A stretch of 10,338 bases of DNA, from assembly GCA_002471975.1 (NCBI GenBank), contig DKQZ01000051.1, positions 1 through 10,338 of the forward strand, in the 5' to 3' direction. Below are positions 1-5,202 of this stretch, piece by piece. This DNA is from Dialister sp. UBA7295 (GTDB lineage Bacteria > Bacillota > Negativicutes > Veillonellales > Dialisteraceae). Within the stretch, counting starts at the first letter, position 1. Every line of letters starts with the position of its first letter. Both the position numbers and the translations under genes were made by a program. Under the pieces are notes generated by a model. That model saw only the letters and a program-made list of their open reading frames with translations, searched no databases and was not told the origin of the DNA.

Positions 1-27
1 TTTGACAAAGGGTAAGATTCAGAATGT

Positions 28-98
28 GTATCCTCAATCGTGGCCCGTGCTCCGTGGTCCGTGAAGGTGGCGCCCTTCGGGCGCAGTATTATATGGGG
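28..98 (+). repeat. Hairpin-tailed dispersed repeat, copy 1
   Basis: A 71-bp unit repeated at 176-246 with one mismatch (position 64 A against 212 G); similarity extends left to about 22. It consists of a CGTGG/CCGTG-rich head, a perfect 6-bp GC hairpin (70-75 with 79-84, loop TTC) and the tail AGTATTATATGGGG at 85-98. The same architecture (head, AAGGT, hairpin, TATGGGG tail) occurs at the right end of the window with other stem sequences. Not recognised as an insertion sequence; no reading frame of its own. Confidence 0.9.
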
Positions 99-136
99 AT
101 TTATGCGCAGGCTTATGATGTTGGATTGTCCAGCAT

Positions 137-165
137 AACCTGAATCGTGGTTCGTGATTCAGGTT
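137..165. repeat. Perfect 10-bp palindromic hairpin between the two direct repeats
   Basis: AACCTGAATC (137-146) is exactly complementary to GATTCAGGTT (156-165) around a 9-nt loop. The loop and right arm contain CGTGGTTCGTGATTC, which also appears in the head of the right-end repeat near 10277-10291, so this hairpin is built from the same repeat vocabulary. No T-run follows, so it does not look like a terminator. Confidence 0.8.
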
Positions 166-175
166 CCGGGAATGG

Positions 176-246
176 GTATCCTCAATCGTGGCCCGTGCTC
201 CGTGGTCCGTGGAGGTGGCGCCCTTCGGGCGCAGTATTATATGGGG
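176..246 (+). repeat. Hairpin-tailed dispersed repeat, copy 2
   Basis: Second copy of the 71-bp unit, 148 bp to the right of copy 1 and in the same orientation. Hairpin arms at 218-223 and 227-232, conserved tail at 233-246. The near identity to copy 1 suggests recent duplication or gene conversion of the unit together with the spacer palindrome between them. Confidence 0.9.
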
Positions 247-375
247 TCTTTGGCTCCCCATTGACTGAATGAAGAATAGGGGGACATTTATTTGGATTAT
301 TCTTTGAATTCCCTGATATGCTGTATTCCAGTTAGAAATTTGATTCTGAAGTTAGTATTTTTCTATCAGCTTTGC

Positions 376-404
376 TTGACCATATATCAAAAAAGGAATA
401 TTAT
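376..404 (+). promoter_or_regulatory. Promoter of the higB-higA operon
   Basis: TTGACC at 376-381 and TATTAT at 399-404 are separated by 17 bp, which is close to the sigma-70 consensus at the ideal spacing. The predicted start near 411 gives a leader of about 30 nt before the toxin ATG at 441. Toxin-antitoxin operons of this type are commonly autorepressed at the promoter, but I see no clear palindromic operator here. Confidence 0.65.
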
Positions 405-440
405 AGTTAAAGAAAGAGAAGAAGAAAGGAAGACGTCAAT

Positions 441-791
441 ATGTTTAAAATTATATTTTATAAGCGCACTGACGGATCTGCACCGGTAGAAGAATTTTTA
501 GACAGCCTTGACGTAAAAATGCGAAAGAAAGCAGTAGACAGCCTTCGTATTCTTAAAGAATTTGGAAATCGTTTAAGAGAGCCTCATTCCAAACCTGTGG
601 GAGATGGACTTTTTGAGTTACGCATCAGGTTCTCAAATGATATTGCAAGAATCTTTTATTTCTTTATAATCGGTAATCAGATTATTTTGACAAATGGGTT
701 TATTAAAAAGACACAAAAGACACCGAAATCGGAATTATTGCTGGCTCAAAAGTACAAAGATGATTATGAAAGGAGAAGTCATCATGGATGA
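441..791 (+). CDS. higB: HigB-like toxin (RelE/ParE superfamily, Gp49 family)
   Basis: A 116-residue protein with the signature of the phage-derived Gp49/HigB group: an N-terminal FYKRTDGSAPVEEFLDSL segment, a central GLFELRIRF (57-65), an arginine-rich IARIFYFF strand (68-75) and a C-terminal FIKKTQKTPKSELLLAQKY (87-105). Family members are small ribosome-associated mRNA endonucleases that arrest translation when freed from their antitoxin; that activity is inferred here. The length is normal for the family. The ATG is preceded by AGAAAGGA at 423-430, ten bases away. The gene overlaps the next one by 8 nt, so the two are probably translationally coupled. Toxin-before-antitoxin order is typical of higBA. 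The assignment to the superfamily is strong; the HigB subfamily name rests on the partner gene. Confidence 0.9.
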   Translation: MFKIIFYKRTDGSAPVEEFLDSLDVKMRKKAVDSLRILKEFGNRLREPHSKPVGDGLFELRIRFSNDIARIFYFFIIGNQIILTNGFIKKTQKTPKSELLLAQKYKDDYERRSHHG

Positions 792-1056
792 TCTTGAAAA
801 ATATATGGAAAAACAGATGAAAAATCCTGAATTTAGAAAGGAATATGAAGAAACCAGGGCGGAATTTGAAGTGTCTCGTATTCTGATTAAAGCACGTGTT
901 GAAGAAGGGTTGACTCAGAAAGAGTTGGCGGAGCGATGTGGCATTCGTCAGTCCAATATCAGCCGTATTGAAAATGGTTCCTGCAGTCCAACCGTGGCTA
1001 CACTCCAGGCCCTTGCCTCCGGTCTGGGGAAAAAACTGGATATACGATTTGATTAA
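784..1056 (+). CDS. higA: HigA-like antitoxin with XRE-type helix-turn-helix
   Basis: A 90-residue Xre/Cro-family DNA-binding protein. The helix-turn-helix covers about residues 42-76: EGLTQKELAERCGIRQSNIS followed by RIENGSCSPTVATLQALASGLG, the standard helix 2-3 and downstream helix. The N-terminal 40 residues (acidic and helical) are the likely toxin-binding part. The reading frame is open upstream to 694, but ATG 784 is chosen because AAGGAG lies at 769-774, nine bases upstream, and because it gives an 8-nt overlap with the toxin stop. By family knowledge it neutralises HigB and represses the shared promoter. A perfect terminator hairpin follows 11 bases after the stop, so the pair is a closed two-gene unit. 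Confidence 0.9.
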   Translation: MDDLEKYMEKQMKNPEFRKEYEETRAEFEVSRILIKARVEEGLTQKELAERCGIRQSNISRIENGSCSPTVATLQALASGLGKKLDIRFD

Positions 1057-1067
1057 TGATGATTGGT

Positions 1068-1098
1068 AAACGTCCTGCGTTTTGCAGGACGTTTTAAT
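1068..1098 (+). terminator. Rho-independent terminator after higBA
   Basis: An 11-bp perfect stem (1068-1078 with 1084-1094), loop GTTTT, followed by TTAATTTT. It starts 11 bp after the antitoxin stop codon and isolates the toxin-antitoxin unit from the hydrolase gene downstream. Confidence 0.88.
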
Positions 1099-1135
1099 TT
1101 TGGAGTATTGGACGGGTCGATAAATTGCACAGATA

Positions 1136-1203
1136 TCTTCCCGGTACCGTTCCATGAGACGCAATCGGAAGGTCCTCCATCGTCTCTTTCTTCCCGACCT
1201 GTG
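1136..1203 (+). repeat. CCGGTAYCG-type dispersed repeat upstream of the hydrolase
   Basis: This stretch carries, in order, TCTTCCCGGTACCG (1136-1149), GGTCCTCC (1171-1178), CTCT (1184-1187) and TTCCCG (1191-1196). The minus strand of 3344-3406 carries the same blocks in the same order with spacing equal to within 1-2 bp, so the two stretches are related. It also contains GAGACG/CGTCTC arms (1156-1161 and 1181-1186). It ends 45 bp before the hydrolase ATG, with GAGTATTG/CAATACTC inverted arms outside it (1103-1110 and 1207-1214). No open reading frame of substance. Confidence 0.6.
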
Positions 1204-1248
1204 ATACAATACTCTATATAAAATCCAACAGAATCGAGATAAGAAACC

Positions 1249-2019
1249 ATGGAAAAATATTTTGACATCAATGAGGAAGGTTACAGCATCCGCTGCCGGT
1301 TTTTCTGTTATGACAAGGGAGCGAGGTCTTTTGACAATGTAGTCCTTGTGACCCACGGATTCGGGTCTTCCAAGGAGACGGCAGGGACTGCGTCTTTCGG
1401 GGAGCACCTGGTTTCCAAATTCAAGGATTATGCGGCCCTGGCCTTTGACTGGCCCTGCCACGGCATGGATGCCAGGAAGAAGCTTTCCGTTTCCGAATGT
1501 CTTACCTACCTCACCATTGTGTGCAATTATGCAAAAAAGGAACTCAAGGCAAAGAATCTTTTCATCTATTCCACCAGTTTCGGCGGATACCTGACGCTGC
1601 GCTACCTCATCGAAGTGGGCAATCCGTTTAAGAAGATAGCCCTCCGCTGCCCGGGAATTCACATGTATGAAGCCATGCGGAACCATCTGACCGACGATGA
1701 CTATGCCAAACTGGAAAAGGGGAAGGAAATATCCGTGGGCTATGGGCGGAAAATGAAGATGGACAAATCCTTCCTGGAGGACCTGAAAGCCTTTGACGTG
1801 ACGAAGCATGAATATTTCGACTATGCCGACGATATCCTCATCATTCACGGTACGAAGGATGAAATGATTCCCATCGAAGGGCCGAGGTCCTTTGCGGAAG
1901 ACAACGTCATCGAATTCATCCCTGTAGAAGGAGCCAACCATCCCTTCCGGGATCCGAACCATATGGCTCTTGCCATTCATAAAATCATCGAATTCTTCCA
2001 TGGGGATCTGGAGGAGTGA
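1249..2019 (+). CDS. Alpha/beta hydrolase (serine hydrolase / esterase-like)
   Basis: A 256-residue cytoplasmic alpha/beta-hydrolase-fold protein without a signal peptide. Visible elements: the oxyanion-side motif VTHGFGSSK (34-42); the nucleophile elbow YSTSFGGYL (107-115) with Ser110 in a G-x-S-x-G variant in which the first glycine is Ser; the acid in HGTKDEMIP with Asp204; and the catalytic His231 in EGANHPF. A cap region lies at about 137-180. The family includes acyl esterases, peptidases and lipases; the substrate cannot be told from sequence. The start is the first ATG, but the Shine-Dalgarno is weak. A dispersed repeat sits just upstream and a bidirectional terminator (2108-2144) lies downstream, facing ispE. 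It appears monocistronic. Confidence 0.88.
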   Translation: MEKYFDINEEGYSIRCRFFCYDKGARSFDNVVLVTHGFGSSKETAGTASFGEHLVSKFKDYAALAFDWPCHGMDARKKLSVSECLTYLTIVCNYAKKELKAKNLFIYSTSFGGYLTLRYLIEVGNPFKKIALRCPGIHMYEAMRNHLTDDDYAKLEKGKEISVGYGRKMKMDKSFLEDLKAFDVTKHEYFDYADDILIIHGTKDEMIPIEGPRSFAEDNVIEFIPVEGANHPFRDPNHMALAIHKIIEFFHGDLEE

Positions 2020-2030
2020 GAGGAGAGCCT

Positions 2031-2048
2031 TTAGCCGTTAGCAGTTAG
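2031..2048 (+). repeat. Left arm of 18-bp inverted repeat
   Basis: TTAGCCGTTAGCAGTTAG is an exact 18-bp inverse of 2331-2348. It lies 12 bp after the hydrolase stop codon. Together the arms enclose 282 bp holding a terminator and a small minus-strand reading frame. The motif itself is an internal repetition of GTTAGC/GTTAG-like words. Confidence 0.9.
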
Positions 2049-2107
2049 CTTTTAGTAATTGGCTTCACAACGGGGCAATGGATTGGATTGGCAGAATTCA
2101 GAAAATA

Positions 2108-2144
2108 AAAAAGCTGTGGTATCTACTCGATACTACAGCTTTTT
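2108..2144. terminator. Bidirectional terminator between the hydrolase and ispE/small ORF
   Basis: Arms 2108-2123 and 2129-2144 pair over 16 positions, with one G-T pair in plus-strand RNA, around the loop TACTC. The stem is flanked by an A-run on the left and a T-run on the right, so it can work on both strands. It can end the hydrolase transcript (plus) and the ispE plus small ORF transcript (minus); the small ORF's TAG stop lies inside the right arm. Confidence 0.8.
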
Positions 2145-2297
2145 ATATGAATCGATTTTTCCATATTTCCTTGTCAATTCCGCAGTTCTTGCTTCCTCGA
2201 TGGAAATTGAGCCTTTCAGGATTCCCATTAATATATCGGTGATGGAATCCTGCTTATGCGGTTTCTTTTGTCTTTCTTTTCCCTTTTGTTCCATCAT
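2133..2297 (-). CDS. Small hypothetical ORF downstream of ispE (54 codons)
   Basis: Not a protein I recognise. Reading leftwards from ATG at 2297 (or the immediately following ATG at 2294, which is better spaced from AGGTG) gives a 54- or 53-residue basic protein beginning MMEQKGKERQKKPHKQDSIT and containing DILMGILKG, then SISIEEARTAELTRKYGKID. The first 16 residues are lysine-rich; the rest could form two amphipathic helices. The EEAR...LTRKYG ending resembles the C-terminal tails of small antitoxins, but this is only an impression and no toxin gene adjoins. It starts 40 bp after the ispE stop, on the same strand, and stops inside the terminator, as expected for the last cistron of an ispE transcript. 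It could be a remnant. Confidence 0.45.
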   Translation of the reverse strand: MMEQKGKERQKKPHKQDSITDILMGILKGSISIEEARTAELTRKYGKIDSYKKL

Positions 2298-2330
2298 AAG
2301 TCACCTGGGGCAGATTGAGATGATGAATAT

Positions 2331-2348
2331 CTAACTGCTAACGGCTAA
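2331..2348 (-). repeat. Right arm of 18-bp inverted repeat, overlapping the ispE stop
   Basis: Exact inverse of 2031-2048. The last four codons of ispE, including its TAG stop (2338-2349), are read from this repeat, so the repeat supplies the C-terminus of the enzyme (VSR end). Confidence 0.9.
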
Positions 2349-3198
2349 CCACTCCCACGGTTTCTCCCATTTCCACGAACCAGCCGGGATTTTCGCGGCG
2401 GATTTTTTCGAGGAGTTTCTTCCCCTCTTCCTTGCTTTCGAGGAGTACGAAGAAGGCGCTGCCTGAGCCTGTCATGAGGGCGGGACGGCAGAGGGACGCG
2501 AGGCGGGCCGCCGTATTTCTAAGAATTTCATTTTCACAGAAGAGGGCCGGTTCGAAATCATTGCAGAGAGAAGCAGCCAGAAGGTCCCGGCGCTTTTCCT
2601 CCAGCGCTTTCACGCAGGCGGAAGTGGTATTCATGAGATGTTCCTTCATGCGGTCAATCATGCGATAGGCAGCTGCCGTGGATTCGGCGGTCTGGGGACG
2701 GATGATGAGAAGGGGAAGGCCTTCCCAGGGAATGAGTTTCGTCAGTTTTTCCCCGATTCCTTCACAGCGGCAGGCCCCGCCAAGGACGCAGAATGGAATG
2801 TCCGCGCCAAGGCTCGCGCTCATGGCTGCCAGATCTTTGAGACTCCTGCCCGTGGGGTAAAGCCGTTCCAGACCACGGAGCACCGCAGCGGCATCGGAAG
2901 AACCGCCGCCCATGCCCGCTTCTGCAGGAATATGCTTCTCGAGCGTCATATGGACTCCGCCTTTGACACAGGTTTCTTTGAAGAAAAGCTCTGCTGCCCG
3001 GACCATGAGATTGTCCCGCCCCAACGGCGCTTCCCCGGAAGTGACAATGAGGGAAATATCCTCCGCCTTTTCCAGGGTGATTTTGTCGTGGAGGGAAATG
3101 GAGTGCATCACGGAATCGATGAGATGGTAACCGTCCGCCCTCTTACCTCCTACGGACAGGGTGAGATTGATTTTCGCGTACGCAGTTTCAGTGATCAT
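2338..3198 (-). CDS. ispE: 4-diphosphocytidyl-2-C-methyl-D-erythritol kinase (IspE)
   Basis: GHMP-family kinase of the MEP (non-mevalonate) isoprenoid pathway: ATP-dependent phosphorylation of the 2-hydroxyl of CDP-methylerythritol, in the cytoplasm. At 286 residues it has the usual length. Visible motifs: the N-terminal AYAKINLTL with Lys9 and Asn11; the GYHLIDSVMHSI substrate-side strand (23-34); the glycine/serine-rich ATP loop PAEAGMGGGSSDAA (91-104); GADIPFCVLGG with the probable catalytic Asp133; and the third GHMP motif MTGSGSAFF (242-250). The ATG is preceded by GAAAGG about seven bases upstream, and a perfect consensus promoter lies 50-80 bp further up. The C-terminal residues are encoded by a dispersed 18-bp repeat. 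It probably shares a transcript with the small ORF that follows. Confidence 0.96.
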   Translation of the reverse strand: MITETAYAKINLTLSVGGKRADGYHLIDSVMHSISLHDKITLEKAEDISLIVTSGEAPLGRDNLMVRAAELFFKETCVKGGVHMTLEKHIPAEAGMGGGSSDAAAVLRGLERLYPTGRSLKDLAAMSASLGADIPFCVLGGACRCEGIGEKLTKLIPWEGLPLLIIRPQTAESTAAAYRMIDRMKEHLMNTTSACVKALEEKRRDLLAASLCNDFEPALFCENEILRNTAARLASLCRPALMTGSGSAFFVLLESKEEGKKLLEKIRRENPGWFVEMGETVGVVSR

Positions 3199-3248
3199 GA
3201 CAGGCCTTTCAACGTTTCATGGAATTGGAAATAGACTTATTCGTCAGT

Positions 3249-3277
3249 ATTATAGGGGTTTATATGGATAGTGTCAA
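3249..3277 (-). promoter_or_regulatory. Perfect-consensus sigma-70 promoter of ispE
   Basis: On the minus strand TTGACA (complement of 3272-3277) and TATAAT (complement of 3249-3254) are separated by exactly 17 bp. The predicted start near 3242 gives a leader of about 43 nt. Both hexamers match consensus fully, which suggests strong constitutive expression. Confidence 0.85.
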
Positions 3278-3333
3278 ATATTTTGAAATGTCGGGGAGTT
3301 GGGAGACACTGGGGGTGGATTTAGATAGAGGCG

Positions 3334-3459
3334 TTTGGTGCGATACCGGGAAGTCAGAGTCACGGGAGGACCCTGGGAATGAGACAATTGGGCGGTATCG
3401 GGGAGATGGAGGCACCTGTGCCGGTACCGGTTTGAGTCATTTGGGGCGATACCGGGGAG
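3334..3459 (-). repeat. Three degenerate copies of the CCGGTAYCG-type repeat upstream of ispE
   Basis: Twenty-base blocks of the form TTTGGKGCGRTAYCGGGRAG start at 3334, 3386 and 3440, giving periods of 52 and 54 bp; a related CCGGTACCGG sits at 3421-3430. The GGAGGACC block at 3365-3372 lies between the first two. Read on the minus strand, the order and spacing match the repeat at 1136-1203. The array lies about 55 bp beyond the ispE -35 element. No reading frame here looks protein-like. The remaining interval up to 3617 holds no gene that I can support. Confidence 0.6.
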
Positions 3460-3617
3460 GGGAAATCCCGCTGCGCGAAACAGATTTTCCGCAGAAAAGC
3501 ATCAAACCTTACGGTCGAATCGGCAGGCAAAAATCGCAAGACGCCTTTTGCTCTGGTCGGAATGCCTCAAAACTTTCAGACGATCAGCGGCAGGCTCAGA
3601 CACAGGAAGGCTGAGCT

Positions 3618-4499
3618 TTATTTCCTCGCTACCAGGATGACCGCGAGGATGATGAGTCCCATACCGGCAAGCTGCCAGAAGCCGAATAGCAGCTGGAAGA
3701 GGAAGAAAGAGAAGATGATGGATGAAACCGGTTCGATGGCGCCGATGATGCTTGTCTCGGCCGGCTGGATATAAGCCACACTTCCCAGATAGAGACAGAA
3801 GGAAAGGATGGTCCCGAAAATGACTACAAAAAGGAAGGCCAGAATTACATGCATAGAGAGGCTGCCGGTGAAATCCGTACAAAGGGTCACGGGAGCCATA
3901 AAAAAGGATGCCAGCAGCATTCCCCAGCCGATAATCATGGGAGCGCCGTACTTCCGGATGATCCGCACAGGAACCACCGTATAAATGGCACAGGCCAGGG
4001 CCGCGAGAAGGCCCCAAAAAAGAGCTTTCGGCGAAATGGCCAGGGACCCGAAATCCCCGCCCGTGGCGATGAGGAAAGTTCCTGCCACGGCAAAGAAAGT
4101 GCAGCTGATTTCTATCCGGGAAGGAAATCGCTTTTCCCGGAAACAGTTCCAGAAAATGATGAGGATCGGATTGATGTACTCCAGCACCGTCGCCGTAGGG
4201 GCATTGCTTTCCGCGATGGAAGCAAAATAGCCGTACTGGGTGGCCATCATGCCAAAGACAGAAAAGATGAGGATGGAAATACGGTCCTTCGGATCCTTCC
4301 ATATTTCAAAAATCTTCTTCCCCTGCAGCGCCAGAAGACCAAGAAGGAGAATGCCTGCCAGGAGCAGCCGGCAGAAAGTCAGCCATTCCGGCGCGATTTC
4401 TTCATTAATGAGCAGGTACTGCCCCGCAATCCCGCTGGCACCCCAGAGGATGGCTCCCAGGGATGCCAGAAAAATACCTTTTTTACGGTCCGCTGTCAT
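3618..4499 (-). CDS. EamA/DMT-superfamily permease
   Basis: A 293-residue integral membrane protein of the drug/metabolite transporter superfamily, with two EamA repeats (about residues 8-147 and 158-292) and about ten hydrophobic segments. Typical features are LASLGAILWGASGIAGQYLL in the first helix, LEYINPILIIFW ending repeat 1 (106-117) and the matching IGAIEPVSSIIFSF ending repeat 2 (252-265). Such proteins export amino acids, metabolites or drugs; the substrate cannot be assigned. The frame is open upstream to 4628, but ATG 4499 is preferred: AGGAG lies eight bases before it, the promoter is directly upstream, and the extra 43 residues would place the -10 and -35 inside the gene. Length from this start is normal for the family. 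Confidence 0.92.
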   Translation of the reverse strand: MTADRKKGIFLASLGAILWGASGIAGQYLLINEEIAPEWLTFCRLLLAGILLLGLLALQGKKIFEIWKDPKDRISILIFSVFGMMATQYGYFASIAESNAPTATVLEYINPILIIFWNCFREKRFPSRIEISCTFFAVAGTFLIATGGDFGSLAISPKALFWGLLAALACAIYTVVPVRIIRKYGAPMIIGWGMLLASFFMAPVTLCTDFTGSLSMHVILAFLFVVIFGTILSFCLYLGSVAYIQPAETSIIGAIEPVSSIIFSFFLFQLLFGFWQLAGMGLIILAVILVARK

Positions 4500-4526
4500 A
4501 GATTCATCTCCTGTCACACTGACTCT

Positions 4527-4555
4527 ACTATATCGATTCAGGAAGTATTTATCAA
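4527..4555 (-). promoter_or_regulatory. Promoter of the EamA permease gene
   Basis: On the minus strand TTGATA (complement of 4550-4555) and TATAGT (complement of 4527-4532) are 17 bp apart. The predicted start near 4520 gives a leader of about 20 nt that contains the AGGAG ribosome site. This supports the shorter start for the permease. Confidence 0.75.
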
Positions 4556-4662
4556 TAGGGAAACGGTGACAGAGGGCGGGAAGAAAAAGGGATGAAGGAT
4601 TCTCTGTAAAATACCTGCCGATTACCAAAGTCTTCCGTGAAAAAGATTTCTCAGTTTTTTTG

Positions 4663-4671
4663 TGCTATAGT
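4663..4671 (+). promoter_or_regulatory. Extended -10 promoter of the small-ORF pair
   Basis: TG-C-TATAGT at 4663-4671 is an extended -10 element; no good -35 is visible 16-18 bp upstream. Predicted start near 4678, giving a leader of about 75 nt that contains the hairpin at 4707-4732. Divergent from the permease promoter. Confidence 0.5.
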
Positions 4672-4706
4672 GACCCTGTAAAGGCTTCTATGGAAGCGAT
4701 AATTTT

Positions 4707-4732
4707 GCCGGCCGCCTGTTTGGGCAGCCGGC
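4707..4732 (+). promoter_or_regulatory. GC-rich leader hairpin before the 65-residue ORF
   Basis: GCCGGC (4707-4712) pairs with GCCGGC (4727-4732); after one C-A mismatch, GCC (4714-4716) pairs with GGC (4723-4725), loop TGTTTG. It lies 12 bases upstream of the GGAGG ribosome site and is followed by TGTTTAAT. It could act as a weak attenuator or mRNA-stabilising structure; this is inference. Confidence 0.5.
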
Positions 4733-4753
4733 TGTTTAATCACGGAGGTAGTA

Positions 4754-4951
4754 ATGATGCAAGAAAAATCAAAGAAGCAGGCACTGATTGATGCCATTTT
4801 TGACGAATATGAAGATTTCACGGAAGGGGAATTGTCAAGATTCACCGTTGATCAGCTTCAGTTCATGAAAGAGGCCCTGAAAATTTTAGAAACCGATGAT
4901 ACCCGGTCGTGGCATCCCACTCTCAGGAAAAAAGAAAAGAAGACCTCATGA
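4754..4951 (+). CDS. Small hypothetical protein (65 residues)
   Basis: Not recognised. The protein is short, highly charged and probably all-helical: KKQALIDAIFDEYEDFTEGE, then LSRFTVDQLQFMKEALKILE, then a basic tail LRKKEKKTS. No signal peptide or membrane segment. Two ATGs stand in tandem (4754 and 4757); GGAGG at 4744-4748 is five or eight bases away, so the second, giving 64 residues, is slightly better spaced. It has a promoter upstream, a leader hairpin, and an ATGA overlap with a tiny ORF downstream, followed by a strong terminator. This organisation supports a real, expressed gene. Confidence 0.7.
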   Translation: MMQEKSKKQALIDAIFDEYEDFTEGELSRFTVDQLQFMKEALKILETDDTRSWHPTLRKKEKKTS

Positions 4952-5028
4952 AGAGGGCAGAAGAAGACGATGATTCCCATCCCTCTGATCATGAAGTAGA
5001 GTATGACTGGTTTGACCGGGAATCATAA
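4948..5028 (+). CDS. Tiny acidic ORF (26 residues) coupled to the preceding gene
   Basis: The ATG overlaps the upstream TGA as ATGA (4948-4951), the classic arrangement for translational reinitiation. The peptide begins MKRAEEDDDSHPSDHEVEYD and ends WFDRES; it is strongly acidic with no hydrophobic segment. The terminator starts 34 bp after its TAA, so nothing else can be encoded before transcription ends. No family is recognised. The ribosome site would have to be the purine-rich AAAAAAGAAAAGAAGA just upstream or coupling alone. It may be a genuine microprotein or a chance extension. Confidence 0.4.
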   Translation: MKRAEEDDDSHPSDHEVEYDWFDRES

Positions 5029-5061
5029 ACATCGCAGCTGAAAGTCGGGAGGCTCCCGCAA

Positions 5062-5092
5062 AAAAGCCCGCTTCTGTCTGAAGCGGGCTTTT
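5062..5092. terminator. Strong bidirectional terminator
   Basis: A 13-bp perfect stem (5062-5074 with 5080-5092), loop TGTCT, with an A-run on the left and T-run on the right. It ends the small-ORF transcript on the plus strand and could also stop read-through from the minus-strand gene ending at 5203. Confidence 0.9.
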
Positions 5093-5202
5093 ATAGTTGA
5101 AATGATGATATAGGTCCAGGACCGAGCTGTTTTTGGGACGGCGGAAAGTATTCCTGAAAGAGTGTGTCATGATAAGCTTGCATCACTCATTCCTTCCCTT
5201 TA

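Noticed and set aside
28..246. CRISPR array at the left end
   Set aside because: Only two copies of a 71-bp unit with a 77-bp spacer, internally repetitive and hairpin-bearing; no cas genes. It does not fit repeat or spacer sizes.
292..489. 65-codon plus-strand frame upstream of and into higB
   Set aside because: It starts at a non-ATG codon without a ribosome site, covers the higB promoter and overlaps the start of higB in another frame.
703..2001. 432-codon open frame on the minus strand across higBA and the hydrolase
   Set aside because: It is antisense to two clearly assigned genes, contains the intergenic repeat and terminator, has no ribosome site and has a composition typical of a shadow frame.
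4690..4791. Possible upstream leader peptide reading through the 4707-4732 hairpin
   Set aside because: No ribosome site precedes its ATG, and no run of regulatory codons is present; the hairpin alone explains the conservation-like look.
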